A stretch of 64,000 nucleotides of DNA. Origin: an uncultured Duncaniella sp. (GTDB lineage Bacteria; Bacteroidota; Bacteroidia; Bacteroidales; Muribaculaceae). A program made the position numbers and the translations under genes. A model generated the notes under the pieces. It was not told the origin of the DNA. It did no database searches and was given only the letters and a program-made list of their open reading frames with translations. Below are positions 17,929 to 26,773 of the stretch, one piece after another (position 1 is the stretch's first letter; each line of letters opens with the position of its first letter). The stretch is taken from the NCBI GenBank assembly GCA_910586665.1, contig CAJUIX010000010.1:1-64000 (forward strand), written 5' to 3'.

Positions 17929-19380
17929 ATGCAGTCATTAGAAAATATAGTAGCACGACTTGACACACCTCTCTTCCACACCATAGGGGACGCGGCGGAC
18001 TCTATCGGCCGTCCCTGCTATGCCGTCGGCGGCTGCGTCCGCGACCTCTTTCTCGAGCGCCCGTCGAAGGACATCGACTTCGTGACGGTAGGCAGCGGCA
18101 TAGAGCTGGCGGAAATCGTGGCCGGGAAGCTCGGACGCGGGACACATCTGACCGTTTTCCGCAACTTCGGCACCGCACAGGTCAAGCGTCGTGACGTGGA
18201 GCTGGAGTTCGTCGGCGCGCGCAAGGAGTCTTACGACCGCAACTCGCGCAAGCCGGTGGTGGAGGACGGCACACTCGATGAGGACCTATCGCGCCGCGAC
18301 TTCACTGTCAACGCCCTCGCGATACGCATCAACTGCAGCGGCTTCGGCGAGCTGGTCGACCTCTTCGACGGTCTCGGCGACATGGAGCGGCGCATACTCC
18401 GCACCCCGCTCGACCCCGACGTCACATTCAGCGACGACCCACTCCGTATGATGAGGGCCATCCGCTTCGCGACGCAGCTCGGCTTCGTAATCTATCCCGA
18501 AACCTTTGAGGCTATCCGCCGCAACGCTGAGCGCATCAAAATCATATCCCACGAGCGCATAGTCGACGAGCTGATGAAAATTATGCGTGCCCCCCGCCCC
18601 TCCGTCGGCTGGGACCTGCTGCTCAAATCGGGACTGCTCACGCTGATATTCCCCGAGCTTGCCGCCATGAAGGGGGTCGAGGTGGTCAAGGGGCGCGGCC
18701 ACAAGGATAATTTCTACCACACCCTCGCCGTACTCGACAACGTGGCCGAGAAAAGTGATGACGTATGGCTCCGCTGGGGCGCGCTGATGCACGACATAGC
18801 CAAGCCGGTCACCAAACGTTGGGATGAAAAAAACGGCTGGACCTTCCACAACCACAATTTCATAGGCGCAAAAATGGTGCCGAGGATATTCCGTCGCATG
18901 AGGCTCCCGCAGGACGCCAAAATGAAGTATGTGGCCAAGCTCGTAGAGCTCCACATGCGCCCGATAGCCCTCGTGGAGGACGAGGTGACAGACTCCGCCG
19001 TCCGCCGTCTCATCCACGATGCCGGCGACGACCTCGAGGATCTCATGACCCTCTGCGAGGCCGACATTACCTCGAAAAACCAGGAGAAGGTGCGCCGCAT
19101 CCTCGATAACTTTGCCCTCGTGCGCCGTAAAATCGTGGACCTTAACGAGCGCGACCACATCCGCAACTTCAAGCCGCCGGTCGACGGCAACGAAATCATG
19201 GAGACCTTCGGCATCACCGGCAGCCCGGTGATCGGCATCATAAAGACCGCTATAAAAAATGCCATTCTCGACGGTGTCATACACAACGACTACGAGGAGG
19301 CCAGAGAGCTGATGATGAAATTAGCGGCCGAACACGGTCTCACACCCGTCGTCGGCACAACAGGCACAAAACAGGACTGA
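17929..19380 (+). CDS. cca: CCA tRNA nucleotidyltransferase with HD domain
   Basis: This 483-residue enzyme adds or repairs the CCA end of tRNAs. The class II nucleotidyltransferase head is clear: YAVGGCVRDLFL, then DIDFVTVGSG with the metal-binding D-x-D, and RRDFTVNALAIR. It is followed by a tRNA-binding helical region and an HD phosphohydrolase domain (DNFYHTLAVLDNVAEK, WGALMHDIAKPVT). The family in Bacteroidota commonly has this HD extension. It lies 3 bases before queD, so likely co-transcribed with the queuosine genes. Confidence 0.93.
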   Translation: MQSLENIVARLDTPLFHTIGDAADSIGRPCYAVGGCVRDLFLERPSKDIDFVTVGSGIELAEIVAGKLGRGTHLTVFRNFGTAQVKRRDVELEFVGARKESYDRNSRKPVVEDGTLDEDLSRRDFTVNALAIRINCSGFGELVDLFDGLGDMERRILRTPLDPDVTFSDDPLRMMRAIRFATQLGFVIYPETFEAIRRNAERIKIISHERIVDELMKIMRAPRPSVGWDLLLKSGLLTLIFPELAAMKGVEVVKGRGHKDNFYHTLAVLDNVAEKSDDVWLRWGALMHDIAKPVTKRWDEKNGWTFHNHNFIGAKMVPRIFRRMRLPQDAKMKYVAKLVELHMRPIALVEDEVTDSAVRRLIHDAGDDLEDLMTLCEADITSKNQEKVRRILDNFALVRRKIVDLNERDHIRNFKPPVDGNEIMETFGITGSPVIGIIKTAIKNAILDGVIHNDYEEARELMMKLAAEHGLTPVVGTTGTKQD

Positions 19381-19383
19381 GCA

Positions 19384-19731
19384 ATGTACTATATCACCAA
19401 ACGTTTCGAACTCGCCGGCTGCCACAGCCTCCGGCTTTCATACGAGAGCAAGTGCTCCCGTCTCCACGGCCACAACTGGATTGTCACCGTCTACTGCCGC
19501 TCACGCGAGCTGAACGCTGACGGCATGGTAGCCGACTTCAGCCATATCAAGGAACGCATCGTTGGCTATCTCGACCACGGGAATTTTAACGAGCTACTTC
19601 CATTCAACCCGACTGCCGAGAACATCGCCCGCTGGATCTGCGAGCAGACACCGTGCTGCTACCGCGTAGACGTGCAGGAGAGCGAGGGCAACACGGCAAG
19701 TTACACCGTCGACGAAGCCCTGCAGCCATGA
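19384..19731 (+). CDS. queD: 6-carboxy-5,6,7,8-tetrahydropterin synthase
   Basis: This 115-residue enzyme is of the 6-pyruvoyl-tetrahydropterin synthase fold and makes 6-carboxytetrahydropterin for queuosine and 7-deazaguanine synthesis. Zinc ligands His are in GCHSLRL and LHGHNW. The C-x3-H pattern, VADFSHIKERIV, DHGNFNEL and PTAENIARWI are typical. The stop overlaps the queE start (ATGA), implying coupling. QueC and QueF are not in the window. Confidence 0.92.
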   Translation: MYYITKRFELAGCHSLRLSYESKCSRLHGHNWIVTVYCRSRELNADGMVADFSHIKERIVGYLDHGNFNELLPFNPTAENIARWICEQTPCCYRVDVQESEGNTASYTVDEALQP

Positions 19732-20309
19732 GCTACCGCATACACGAGATTTTCTACTCCCTCCAGGGGGAGGGTTTCTTCACAGGCACACCGGCGGTGT
19801 TTCTGCGCATGAGCGGCTGCAACCTGAAGTGTGACTTCTGCGATACTCGCCATGAGGAATTCATCGAAATGTCCCCTGCGGAGATTCTCGATAAGGTTAA
19901 GGCCTACCCCTCGCGCCACATAGTCATCACCGGCGGCGAGCCGTCGCTGCAACTCGACACATTGCTTGTCGACCTGCTCCACGACGAGGGCTTCTTCATA
20001 CAAATCGAGACCAACGGCACCCGCACACTCCCAGAAGGTCTCGACTGGGTTACCTGCTCCCCGAAAGGAACTGCCGAGGATGCCGCAAAGATATGCCTGC
20101 GCCACATCGACGAGCTGAAAGTAGTCTACACCGGCCAGGACGTCGAATCCATCGCCTCGCGTCTACCCGCCATGCACTACTTCCTACAGCCCTGCTCCTC
20201 CCCGCGCTACGAGGGAGGTTCCAACCTGGCCGCCACCGTGGACTACATCCTCTCCCACCCCCACTGGCGCCTCTCCCTCCAGACCCACAAACTCATCAAT
20301 ATCCAGTAG
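19728..20309 (+). CDS. queE: 7-carboxy-7-deazaguanine synthase (radical SAM)
   Basis: This 193-residue radical SAM enzyme converts carboxytetrahydropterin to 7-carboxy-7-deazaguanine. MSYRIHEIFYSLQGEGFFTGTP is the characteristic N-terminus. The 4Fe-4S motif is CNLKCDFC (C-x3-C-x2-C), followed by IVITGGEPSLQ and IQIETNGT. The start at 19728 overlaps the queD stop. A longer frame from 19653 lies inside queD and is rejected. Together with queD and the distant tgt (62420-63550) it shows the cell makes queuosine. Confidence 0.93.
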   Translation: MSYRIHEIFYSLQGEGFFTGTPAVFLRMSGCNLKCDFCDTRHEEFIEMSPAEILDKVKAYPSRHIVITGGEPSLQLDTLLVDLLHDEGFFIQIETNGTRTLPEGLDWVTCSPKGTAEDAAKICLRHIDELKVVYTGQDVESIASRLPAMHYFLQPCSSPRYEGGSNLAATVDYILSHPHWRLSLQTHKLINIQ

Positions 20310-20366
20310 ATTTATACGCACAGTAAATCTCTGTGTTTCAGATTAAAGCCCATAATGGATACCATT

Positions 20367-20405
20367 TTTTTGCAATTGTTCGATTGCATCGAACAATTGC
20401 AAAAA
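20367..20405. repeat. 18-bp perfect inverted repeat with 3-base loop
   Basis: The arm TTTTTGCAATTGTTCGAT (20367-20384) is repeated exactly as its reverse complement at 20388-20405, separated by TGC. It sits in the 197-base gap between queE and the 5'-nucleotidase gene. Neither strand has a U tract after the stem, so a simple terminator reading is not ideal. It may be a terminator variant, an RNA-stabilising hairpin or a protein-binding site. Confidence 0.6.
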
Positions 20406-20472
20406 TTAATGTAATCTGCTTTTTATAAGATATTTAAGCCGCCACCTTTAGGTTTATATGGAGATTATTTGT

Positions 20473-20480
20473 TAATTTTG
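20473..20480 (+). promoter_or_regulatory. -7 element for the 5'-nucleotidase gene
   Basis: TAATTTTG matches TAnnTTTG and lies 26 bases before ATG 20507. The -33 region about 20 bases upstream (TTTAGG) is a weak match. Confidence 0.45.
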
Positions 20481-20506
20481 CCATAAATTTTAATCTGAAC
20501 AATATA

Positions 20507-22039
20507 ATGAAATTCAGCAGACTGATTATTTCGGCAATGACGGCGCTATTGGTCGTCTCCGCCTGCAGCACGCAACGGGAGAAGAATCCTGACCGGCTGG
20601 TAATACTGCATACCAACGATACACACTCGGCCATCGAGCCTGACCGCCACGACAAAGGCGGAATAGCACGCCGCAAGGCGCTTATCGACAGCGTCAGAGG
20701 CGAGAATGAGAACGTAATGCTCGTCGATGCCGGTGACGCCGTCCAGGGTTCGCTCTACTACACCCTCTTCGGGGGCGAGGTGGAGCGCAAGCTGATGAAC
20801 GCTCTTGGCTATGACATACAGATTCTCGGCAACCATGAGTTTGACAAGGGGATGGACCAGCTCGCCAAAGAATGGAAGCAGCTCAACGCCGTGCGTCTCA
20901 GCACCAACTATGACTTCTCCGACACCCCGCTCGACAGTCTCTTCGTCCCGGCTATGATGAAGAAGGTCGGCGACAAGCTTATAGGCTTCATCGGCATCAA
21001 TCTCGACCCCGCGGGCATCATCATAGAGGATAACTACAAGGGTGTAAAATACATCGACGGCATGAAGGCCGCCAACGAAGAAGCCGCGAAACTCAAAGCC
21101 GAGGGCGCCGATATGGTGATAGCCGTCACCCACATCGGATATGAGGACGAACCCGGCTACAGCGACGTCGACATTGCCAAGGGGAGCAAGGACATCGACA
21201 TCATCATCGGCGGACACTCCCACACAGCAATCAACCCTGCCGACAAGCGTGCCGGCGTTCCAAAATGGCGTGTGGCAAATGCCGTGGGTGACTCTGTAGT
21301 GATAGTACAGACCGGCTCGAGCGGTGCCAACCTCGGCGAGATTGACATAGACCTCAACACAGGCGACGTCAACGCCCGTCTCATTCCCGTCGACAAGCGT
21401 CTCGACGACCGCACAGACCCGAACATCGACCAGATTATAGCTCCATACCGGCAGAAGGTGGAAGAGATGCGCTCGAAGGAAATCGGCAACTCCCCCTATG
21501 AGTATGACCGCAAGTCGGCCGAGATGCTCAACCTCCTCAGCGACTTCGTCAGGGTGCGCGGCGCCGAGCTGTGCGGCAAGCCGGTCGACCTCTCTATCAT
21601 GAACAAGGGCGGCATACGCAACAGCCTCGCCGCAGGAGCCATCACGCAGGGCGAGATTATAGACATAGCCCCCTTTGACAACTCCATAGTCGTCATGGAC
21701 ATCAAGGGTAGCGACCTGCTCGAGAACCTCGGAATCATGGCAGCGCAGGAAGGCAACGGCATCAGCGGCAATGTGGAGGTGCTCTACGACCCCTCGACCA
21801 AGGAACTCAACAGGGCCACGATTGACGGGAAAGCCATCAATCCCGACAAGACCTACCGCCTCGCCACAATCGACTATCTCGCTGCCGGCAACGACTACAT
21901 GGAGCCTCTCAAACGCGGCACTGTGATAGCCCGCAGCCCAGAGGTGCTCTATCAGATACTGATTGACTACATCTCACAGGGCAAGCTTGACTCCCTCCTC
22001 TCCAAGCCCGACAAAGCACAACGAATGAGAGCCTTCTAA
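20507..22039 (+). CDS. Bifunctional metallophosphatase/5'-nucleotidase lipoprotein
   Basis: This 510-residue exported nucleotidase is of the UshA/CD73 type. The signal peptide ends in a lipobox (LLVVSAC). The N-terminal calcineurin-like metal-binding domain shows ILHTNDTHSAIE, LVDAGDAVQG, ILGNHEFDKGMD, AVTHIGYEDE and IIGGHSHT, a full set of dinuclear metal ligands. The C-terminal 5_nucleotid_C domain has SIMNKGGIRNSLAAG, IAPFDNSIVVMDIKG and YRLATIDYLAAGNDY for substrate binding. It would release nucleosides and phosphate from external nucleotides. It is followed 23 bases later by a small membrane protein gene. Confidence 0.92.
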   Translation: MKFSRLIISAMTALLVVSACSTQREKNPDRLVILHTNDTHSAIEPDRHDKGGIARRKALIDSVRGENENVMLVDAGDAVQGSLYYTLFGGEVERKLMNALGYDIQILGNHEFDKGMDQLAKEWKQLNAVRLSTNYDFSDTPLDSLFVPAMMKKVGDKLIGFIGINLDPAGIIIEDNYKGVKYIDGMKAANEEAAKLKAEGADMVIAVTHIGYEDEPGYSDVDIAKGSKDIDIIIGGHSHTAINPADKRAGVPKWRVANAVGDSVVIVQTGSSGANLGEIDIDLNTGDVNARLIPVDKRLDDRTDPNIDQIIAPYRQKVEEMRSKEIGNSPYEYDRKSAEMLNLLSDFVRVRGAELCGKPVDLSIMNKGGIRNSLAAGAITQGEIIDIAPFDNSIVVMDIKGSDLLENLGIMAAQEGNGISGNVEVLYDPSTKELNRATIDGKAINPDKTYRLATIDYLAAGNDYMEPLKRGTVIARSPEVLYQILIDYISQGKLDSLLSKPDKAQRMRAF

Positions 22040-22062
22040 GAAAAAAGACACGTCAAAGAACT

Positions 22063-22437
22063 ATGAATCCCTGGTTTACCGTCGGATTACTCGTTATATC
22101 CAACATCTTCATGACCTTCGCCTGGTACGGGCAACTGAAACTTTCAGAAATGAAGGTAATCACCTCCAATACACCTCTGATAATAGTAATCCTGCTGTCA
22201 TGGTGCGTGGCACTGTTCGAATACAGCTTCATGGTGCCGGCCAACCGCTACGGCTATCTCGGCAACGGAGGCCATTTCTCGCTCCTGCAACTCAAAGTCA
22301 TACAGGAAGTTATCTCGCTATTAGTCTTCACGGTCTTTGCCGTGGTGCTCTTCAAGGGTGAGTCACTGCATTGGAACCACTTCTTAGCCTTCTGCTTCCT
22401 CATCCTTGCCGTCTACCTTGTATTTATGGAAAGTTAG
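22063..22437 (+). CDS. DUF486 (DMT-like) small membrane protein
   Basis: This 124-residue protein has four predicted membrane segments (FTVGLLVISNIFMTFAWY, TPLIIVILLSWCVALFEY, VISLLVFTVFAVVLF, FLAFCFLILAVYLVF). The segment EYSFMVPANRYGY, with a nearby QLK-IQE motif, is characteristic of DUF486, a family related to drug/metabolite transporters. Function unknown. It ends just before a strong bidirectional terminator. Confidence 0.88.
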   Translation: MNPWFTVGLLVISNIFMTFAWYGQLKLSEMKVITSNTPLIIVILLSWCVALFEYSFMVPANRYGYLGNGGHFSLLQLKVIQEVISLLVFTVFAVVLFKGESLHWNHFLAFCFLILAVYLVFMES

Positions 22438-22457
22438 ACACAGACCTTATAATATTA

Positions 22458-22500
22458 ATATAATGGAGTCGCGTACACGCACACGGCTCCATTATATTTT
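22458..22500. terminator. Bidirectional intrinsic terminator
   Basis: ATATAATGGAG (22458-22468) pairs perfectly with CTCCATTATAT (22487-22497), and TTT follows. It sits between convergent genes (DUF486 on plus, permease on minus), with A/T-rich flanks suited to both directions. Confidence 0.75.
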
Positions 22501-22521
22501 CTTATTCTGTAGTAAAATTGT

Positions 22522-24138
22522 TCAGCAATGTTTCTGCGAGGCGTGGTCGGAAATAGCCTGTGTCTCGGCTTTCTCCACCATATCCTCTGTAGGTTCGAAT
22601 TCGGCGCCCCAGCGCGAAATTTCCCAAGGTTTGCGTCCCTCTATCTGCCAGTCGAAAGGATAGAAATGCGCGTCAGGGTTACGCCACGAAGGCTTGCGAC
22701 AGGCATAGACCACAAGCGGGATAGCCACAAAGACTGCGACTCCTACAATCAGGATACCTATATATATGACGGGGCTGCCAGTGTTGATCTGCGACGGAGG
22801 GAGGAAGCTCAGCAGAAGCGCGGCCAGCGCTCCGAGCATACCGACTCCGCACACAACCCATTTGCCAAAATTCCCGCCGGGTACTTTGAAACCGCCCTTC
22901 TTATCGGGGCGAGTGCGGCGCAAACGCAGAAATGCTCCATAAATCATCAATACCATAATGAGATATATGATTGTGGCCATCTGACTCATAATCTGATAGG
23001 CAGACTCCACTGTGGGGAGCACGAGAAGGACCAGGGTCAGTATCGTCACGAAGATTCCCTCTACCCAGAGAATCGGAGTGTTGACACCATTCTTGTTGAC
23101 CTTCTGCATCGAGCGTGGCAGATAGCCCGACTGGGCGACGGCCATAAGTCCCGTGGCGGGGCCGGTGACGAGCGCGCTCACCTGTCCGAGCACACCGAAG
23201 AGCACGAAGACCGCCATAATATTGCCCATCCAACTGAGACTGAAGCTCGCCCAAAGAGCCTTGTATGCCATGAGGAGCGACTGCAGCAGATTGATATTTT
23301 TAGTAGAGATGACCATACCGATTACCAGTGTACCCACCGCATAGACAATTACAGTGATTGCCACAGCCAGGAACACAGCACGCGGGAAGTCACGCACAGG
23401 GTTCTTCATATCATTGATATGCACAGCCTGAATCTCCATGCCTCCATAGAACAGGAATATCGAGGCGGCAAGCACTACGGTGCTGAAATGCGAGAAATCG
23501 GGAAAGAAAGGCTCCTCGGTCAGCTCTATAGGCTTGCCGGTGCAGGCATAGATTACGCCTAAGATAATCAGGACCGCCCCCGGAATGATAGTACCGAAGA
23601 GGCCGCCGTAGGAGGTGAGCTTGTTGGCGCTACCCTGCCCGCGAAAAGAGTTGAAGGTCGCAGCCCAATAGGCCACCAATGCCACCACGAGTGTATAGAT
23701 TTTGTTTGATGCAAGCGCCCGGTCAAAGCTGTCGGGCCAGAATATGTAGGCCAGCGAGGCGGCGCCGAACATCAGCACTGTCGGAAACCATATGATTATC
23801 GTCTGCCATTCGAGATACATCGCAGTCCATCCCCAGCGCGGGCCGAAGGCCTCGGCCACCCAGCGGTAGAGACCGCCCTCCTTGGTATAGCCCGACGCCA
23901 GCTCGGCGCAGACAATCGAATAAGGGACAAGGAATACGATTGCGGCAAAGACATAGTAGAATATTGACTGGATGCCGAACTCCGCTTCCGAAGGCAATGC
24001 CCTGAGACTCAGGATAGAGGTAACAAGCATTACGCCCATTGCCGACATTGTTATGGTACCCTTCGCTGTTGAAACAATTTTCTTCCTGCCCGATGCCGTG
24101 ACCTGAGGTCCGGGACTTGCTGATGTCTTACTGTTCAT
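22522..24138 (-). CDS. APC-family amino acid permease, GadC-like
   Basis: This inner-membrane amino acid transporter of 538 residues has about 12 membrane segments. The region AKGTITMSAMGVMLVTSILSLRALPSEAEFG, then YTKEGGLYRWVAEAFGPRWGW, resembles the glutamate/GABA antiporter group of the APC superfamily. The C-terminus is a soluble tail (HFYPFDWQIEGRKPWEIS...), as in GadC, where such a tail gates the pore by pH. ATG 24138 (MNSKTSASPGPQV) is chosen over 24198 because the extra residues look non-coding. No glutamate decarboxylase or glutaminase is adjacent, so acid-resistance function is uncertain. Confidence 0.8.
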   Translation of the reverse strand: MNSKTSASPGPQVTASGRKKIVSTAKGTITMSAMGVMLVTSILSLRALPSEAEFGIQSIFYYVFAAIVFLVPYSIVCAELASGYTKEGGLYRWVAEAFGPRWGWTAMYLEWQTIIIWFPTVLMFGAASLAYIFWPDSFDRALASNKIYTLVVALVAYWAATFNSFRGQGSANKLTSYGGLFGTIIPGAVLIILGVIYACTGKPIELTEEPFFPDFSHFSTVVLAASIFLFYGGMEIQAVHINDMKNPVRDFPRAVFLAVAITVIVYAVGTLVIGMVISTKNINLLQSLLMAYKALWASFSLSWMGNIMAVFVLFGVLGQVSALVTGPATGLMAVAQSGYLPRSMQKVNKNGVNTPILWVEGIFVTILTLVLLVLPTVESAYQIMSQMATIIYLIMVLMIYGAFLRLRRTRPDKKGGFKVPGGNFGKWVVCGVGMLGALAALLLSFLPPSQINTGSPVIYIGILIVGVAVFVAIPLVVYACRKPSWRNPDAHFYPFDWQIEGRKPWEISRWGAEFEPTEDMVEKAETQAISDHASQKHC

Positions 24139-24304
24139 GGACTGTAGTTGATAGATAGAATGTGTGGATATGCAATATGACCTGAAAAAAACAGGCATTG
24201 AAATCGTGAGGACTTCTATTTATCAACAAACCGTATATCAAAAAGTTGCACCACACCATCGCTGGCCGTCACTTTTCAGCTACAGTCCTGACGGCAAGTG
24301 CCCC

Positions 24305-26158
24305 CTACCTGACGTGGTAGACATTCATCCGGCACGCGCGGCAGTCGAAGTCAAGGCGCAGACGCGTCTGTCCGCTGACGAGGCATAGCGGCCCTTTCCA
24401 TTCCTTCCCTTCGGGATATTTCAGGCACTTCCCGAGCTCGCGGCGCAGGCAGTAGCGAGTGGTCATCACTGGCGCGTCGGTACTTTCACCGCCGCCGTCC
24501 ACCTCGATAGCCGGGGCGAGCGCCGCGGCACCGTGGGAGAGATAGAATTCGCTGGCGAGGCGGTTGGCCACGTTGTCATGCACGCTCAGGATCTCCCCAT
24601 GCGGCAAGCTGGCCGACATATCCTCCGGCAGACGGTAGGAGTAGCTATAGGTGGCGCGGGCGGCACGGTCAAGGGCCTCCACGCAGTCGCGGCGCAGCGA
24701 GGCGAGAGCCGACGCGGGGATGAAATAGTCACCCGCGAGGTCAATAATCCGTCCCGAGCGGTAGATAGTCCCGCCAAGCTTGTCGAGTATGCGGCGGCGC
24801 GGTCCTTCCTGCGGGGTCACAGCCCTCTGCATGGCCGGGACAGTCATCGCGACCGAGGCGGAACGGCCGCGCTCGTCAGTCATCTCAAGCACAATGCGCT
24901 CGTCGGACACGACGCGGAGCGCCATGTCAGCCTTTATCAAGCGTGTAGTCTTGGCTGCGGAAGTCTTGTCGTCAAACTCCTTGTCGCGGTTGCGGTAAAG
25001 CACCGTGCCGGGCGCTATGGTCTGCGGCGAGGCGGGGAAGAGCCTGTCACCCTCGACCCTGTTGAGCCGGAAGCCGGTGAAGATACCCGCCTTGTTGAAA
25101 TATCCGAGGCCGTCACCGTTGGACAGAGGGACGTCGAGCCGCGCGGTAATCATCTTCGGACCGCACTTTTCGACCCGCCCCACCTTCAGGCCTATCGCCT
25201 TGGGCGACGACATCGAGGCCATACCCTTGGCAGGAGCCTTGCCACTGAGGAAATAGGGAGTGAAGCCGCGGTTGAAGCTCTTGTCGAGCGAGGGATTGAA
25301 ACCGAGGCGCGATTCTCCGCATGACTGGCGGACATAGCGCCCCCCGCTCTCACTGACAAGGCGGTCGAGGAAGCGGCTGTAGGCCCCTACGGTGTTCTTG
25401 ACGTAGGCCTCATCCTTCAGGCGCCCTTCGATTTTGAAGGAGCTGACTCCGGCGGCGGCCATTTCGCCGAGCACGGCTGAGCGGTTGAGGTCGCGCAGCG
25501 ACAGAAGGTGCTTTCCTCCCACGAGCACCCTCCCCCCGGCATCGACGAGGTCGAAGGGGAGGCGGCAGATCTGGGCACACTCCCCTCGGTTGGCACTCCG
25601 GCCGGTGATAGAGTAGCTCGCGCGGCAGTCACCGCTGTAGCTCACGCAGAGCGCGCCGTGGACGAAGGCCTCAAGCGGTGTCCCGGGGACAGCCTCATGG
25701 ATTTCGGCAATCTCCGCCAGCGAAAGCTCACGGGCGAGGACGAGGCGCGAGAAGCCGACGTCGGCAAGGAAGCGGGCTTTGGCCGCGTCGCGGATGTCGC
25801 ACTGTGTGCTCGCGTGAAGCTCTATCGGGGGGATGTCCATGCGCAGCAGCGCCATGTCCTGGACTATGAGGGCGTCGACCCCTGCGCGATACAGCTCCCC
25901 TACGAGTCTCTCGACCCCGGCAAGCTCGTCGTCATATATAATGGTGTTGACCGTCGCATAGACCTTGGCGTTATATTTATGGGCGATGTCGGCCACCCGT
26001 GCTATGTCGCTCACCGAATTTGCGGCGGCGCGGCGCGCACCGTGGCTCGACGCCCCGATATAGACGGCATCGGCGCCCGCAAGCACGGCAGCTATTGCTG
26101 TGTCGGCATTGCGTGCGGGAGCGAGGAGTTCAAGCGGGGTGGGGACTGGCTTATTCAT
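24305..26158 (-). CDS. Peptidase U32 family protein (TrhP/RlhA-like)
   Basis: This 617-residue cytosolic protein of the U32 family has members that install hydroxy groups in tRNA or rRNA bases rather than cleaving peptides. The N-terminal TIM-barrel-like part begins LELLAPARNADTAIAAVLAGADAVYIG. The family signature with its cysteines is FVHGALCVSYSGDCRASYSI followed by RGECAQICRLPFDL, consistent with an Fe-S site, and SLRDLNRS follows. The C-terminal domain has an additional Cys group (YCLRRELGKCLKYP, DFDCRACRM). It has its own promoter-like box upstream. Confidence 0.88.
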   Translation of the reverse strand: MNKPVPTPLELLAPARNADTAIAAVLAGADAVYIGASSHGARRAAANSVSDIARVADIAHKYNAKVYATVNTIIYDDELAGVERLVGELYRAGVDALIVQDMALLRMDIPPIELHASTQCDIRDAAKARFLADVGFSRLVLARELSLAEIAEIHEAVPGTPLEAFVHGALCVSYSGDCRASYSITGRSANRGECAQICRLPFDLVDAGGRVLVGGKHLLSLRDLNRSAVLGEMAAAGVSSFKIEGRLKDEAYVKNTVGAYSRFLDRLVSESGGRYVRQSCGESRLGFNPSLDKSFNRGFTPYFLSGKAPAKGMASMSSPKAIGLKVGRVEKCGPKMITARLDVPLSNGDGLGYFNKAGIFTGFRLNRVEGDRLFPASPQTIAPGTVLYRNRDKEFDDKTSAAKTTRLIKADMALRVVSDERIVLEMTDERGRSASVAMTVPAMQRAVTPQEGPRRRILDKLGGTIYRSGRIIDLAGDYFIPASALASLRRDCVEALDRAARATYSYSYRLPEDMSASLPHGEILSVHDNVANRLASEFYLSHGAAALAPAIEVDGGGESTDAPVMTTRYCLRRELGKCLKYPEGKEWKGPLCLVSGQTRLRLDFDCRACRMNVYHVR

Positions 26159-26222
26159 CTATTTTTATACGAATTTTGGAATAAAATATTGTATCAAGAG
26201 GCAAAAACGGCCATACAGACTG

Positions 26223-26230
26223 CAAAGCTA
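26223..26230 (-). promoter_or_regulatory. -7 element for the U32 gene
   Basis: Read on the minus strand this is TAGCTTTG, matching TAnnTTTG, 64 bases before the start codon. The -33 element is not obvious. Confidence 0.45.
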
Positions 26231-26350
26231 TAACTATTCCGGGAGCGAAAGAGTTAAACGATGTTAAAATCGACCAACGCGGATTAAACCTATGACGATT
26301 CGTCGAGTCAAACAGACATACAACGTAATAGAATTAGCTTTTTGATTATA

Positions 26351-26393
26351 TGCTCTGCGTCGGCTCGGGAAGAGTGGCGCAGAGCACTTTTTT
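26351..26393 (+). terminator. Orphan intrinsic terminator-like hairpin
   Basis: TGCTCTGCG (26351-26359) pairs exactly with CGCAGAGCA (26378-26386), and CTTTTTT follows. It faces the plus strand, but no plus-strand gene ends upstream: the nearest gene (U32) is divergent and 190 bases away. A poor -7-like TAGCTTTT lies at 26335-26342. It may end a short RNA or block stray transcription into the next promoter. Confidence 0.6.
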
Positions 26394-26416
26394 AACACAT
26401 CACAACGGCTTTTTTA

Positions 26417-26448
26417 TTTGCATAAGAAATACAAATCACTTACATTTG
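26417..26448 (+). promoter_or_regulatory. Promoter of the DUF4595 lipoprotein gene
   Basis: TTTG (26417-26420), 20 bases, then TACATTTG (26441-26448) is a full consensus match. It is about 325 bases upstream of ATG 26774 and directly downstream of the orphan terminator, so the transcript would have a long leader. Confidence 0.75.
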
Positions 26449-26454
26449 CAAGCG

Positions 26455-26773
26455 GGAGCAGACAGCGGTCTGGCCCTTACATTACATTTTAATCGAAAGC
26501 GTTTTTGCTTTTATCCTCTTTACGAAATTCGCCAAAACTTCAAAACGGAAGGGTAAATGCAGTCATAAGACGCTCATGCGTGCCAATTTCCACCCCGTCG
26601 GCACGGGGTCGATATATCGGCATGGCGTGGGGTGGTACTGTATATTTCCGTTTAGGCGTTTGGCGATGCCTCGTAAAGAATATATAGTGAACTTGTCCCG
26701 CGCTTTCGTTTTTATAACCAATCACTTATCAAAAAGCCGATTCAGGGGACAGACGAGGCTACCGTTTTCAGCT
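26455..26773 (+). promoter_or_regulatory. Long structured 5' leader
   Basis: This holds the rest of the 615-base gap 26159-26773. I find no credible ORF; the frames open here have no family signature. It contains several hairpins. ACCCCGT (26592-26598) pairs with ACGGGGT (26603-26609), and the overlapping CCACCCC (26590-26596) can instead pair with GGGGTGG (26629-26635). That arrangement would permit two exclusive folds. It does not match a riboswitch class I can recognise. Confidence 0.4.

Noticed and set aside
18286..19284. Long minus-strand frame opposite cca
   Set aside because: Cca motifs on the plus strand are unambiguous; the antisense translation has no recognisable domain.
22528..23562. 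344-codon plus-strand frame opposite the APC permease
   Set aside because: The minus strand encodes an evident 12-segment transporter; the plus-strand product is His/Arg/Asp-rich nonsense without motifs.
24164..24388. 74-codon frame between the permease and U32 genes
   Set aside because: It overlaps the end of the U32 gene and has no support; the 166-base gap shows no clear feature.
26350..26556. 68-codon frame in the gap before the DUF4595 gene
   Set aside because: It begins on the terminator hairpin, crosses the promoter, and has no ribosome-site context or family resemblance.
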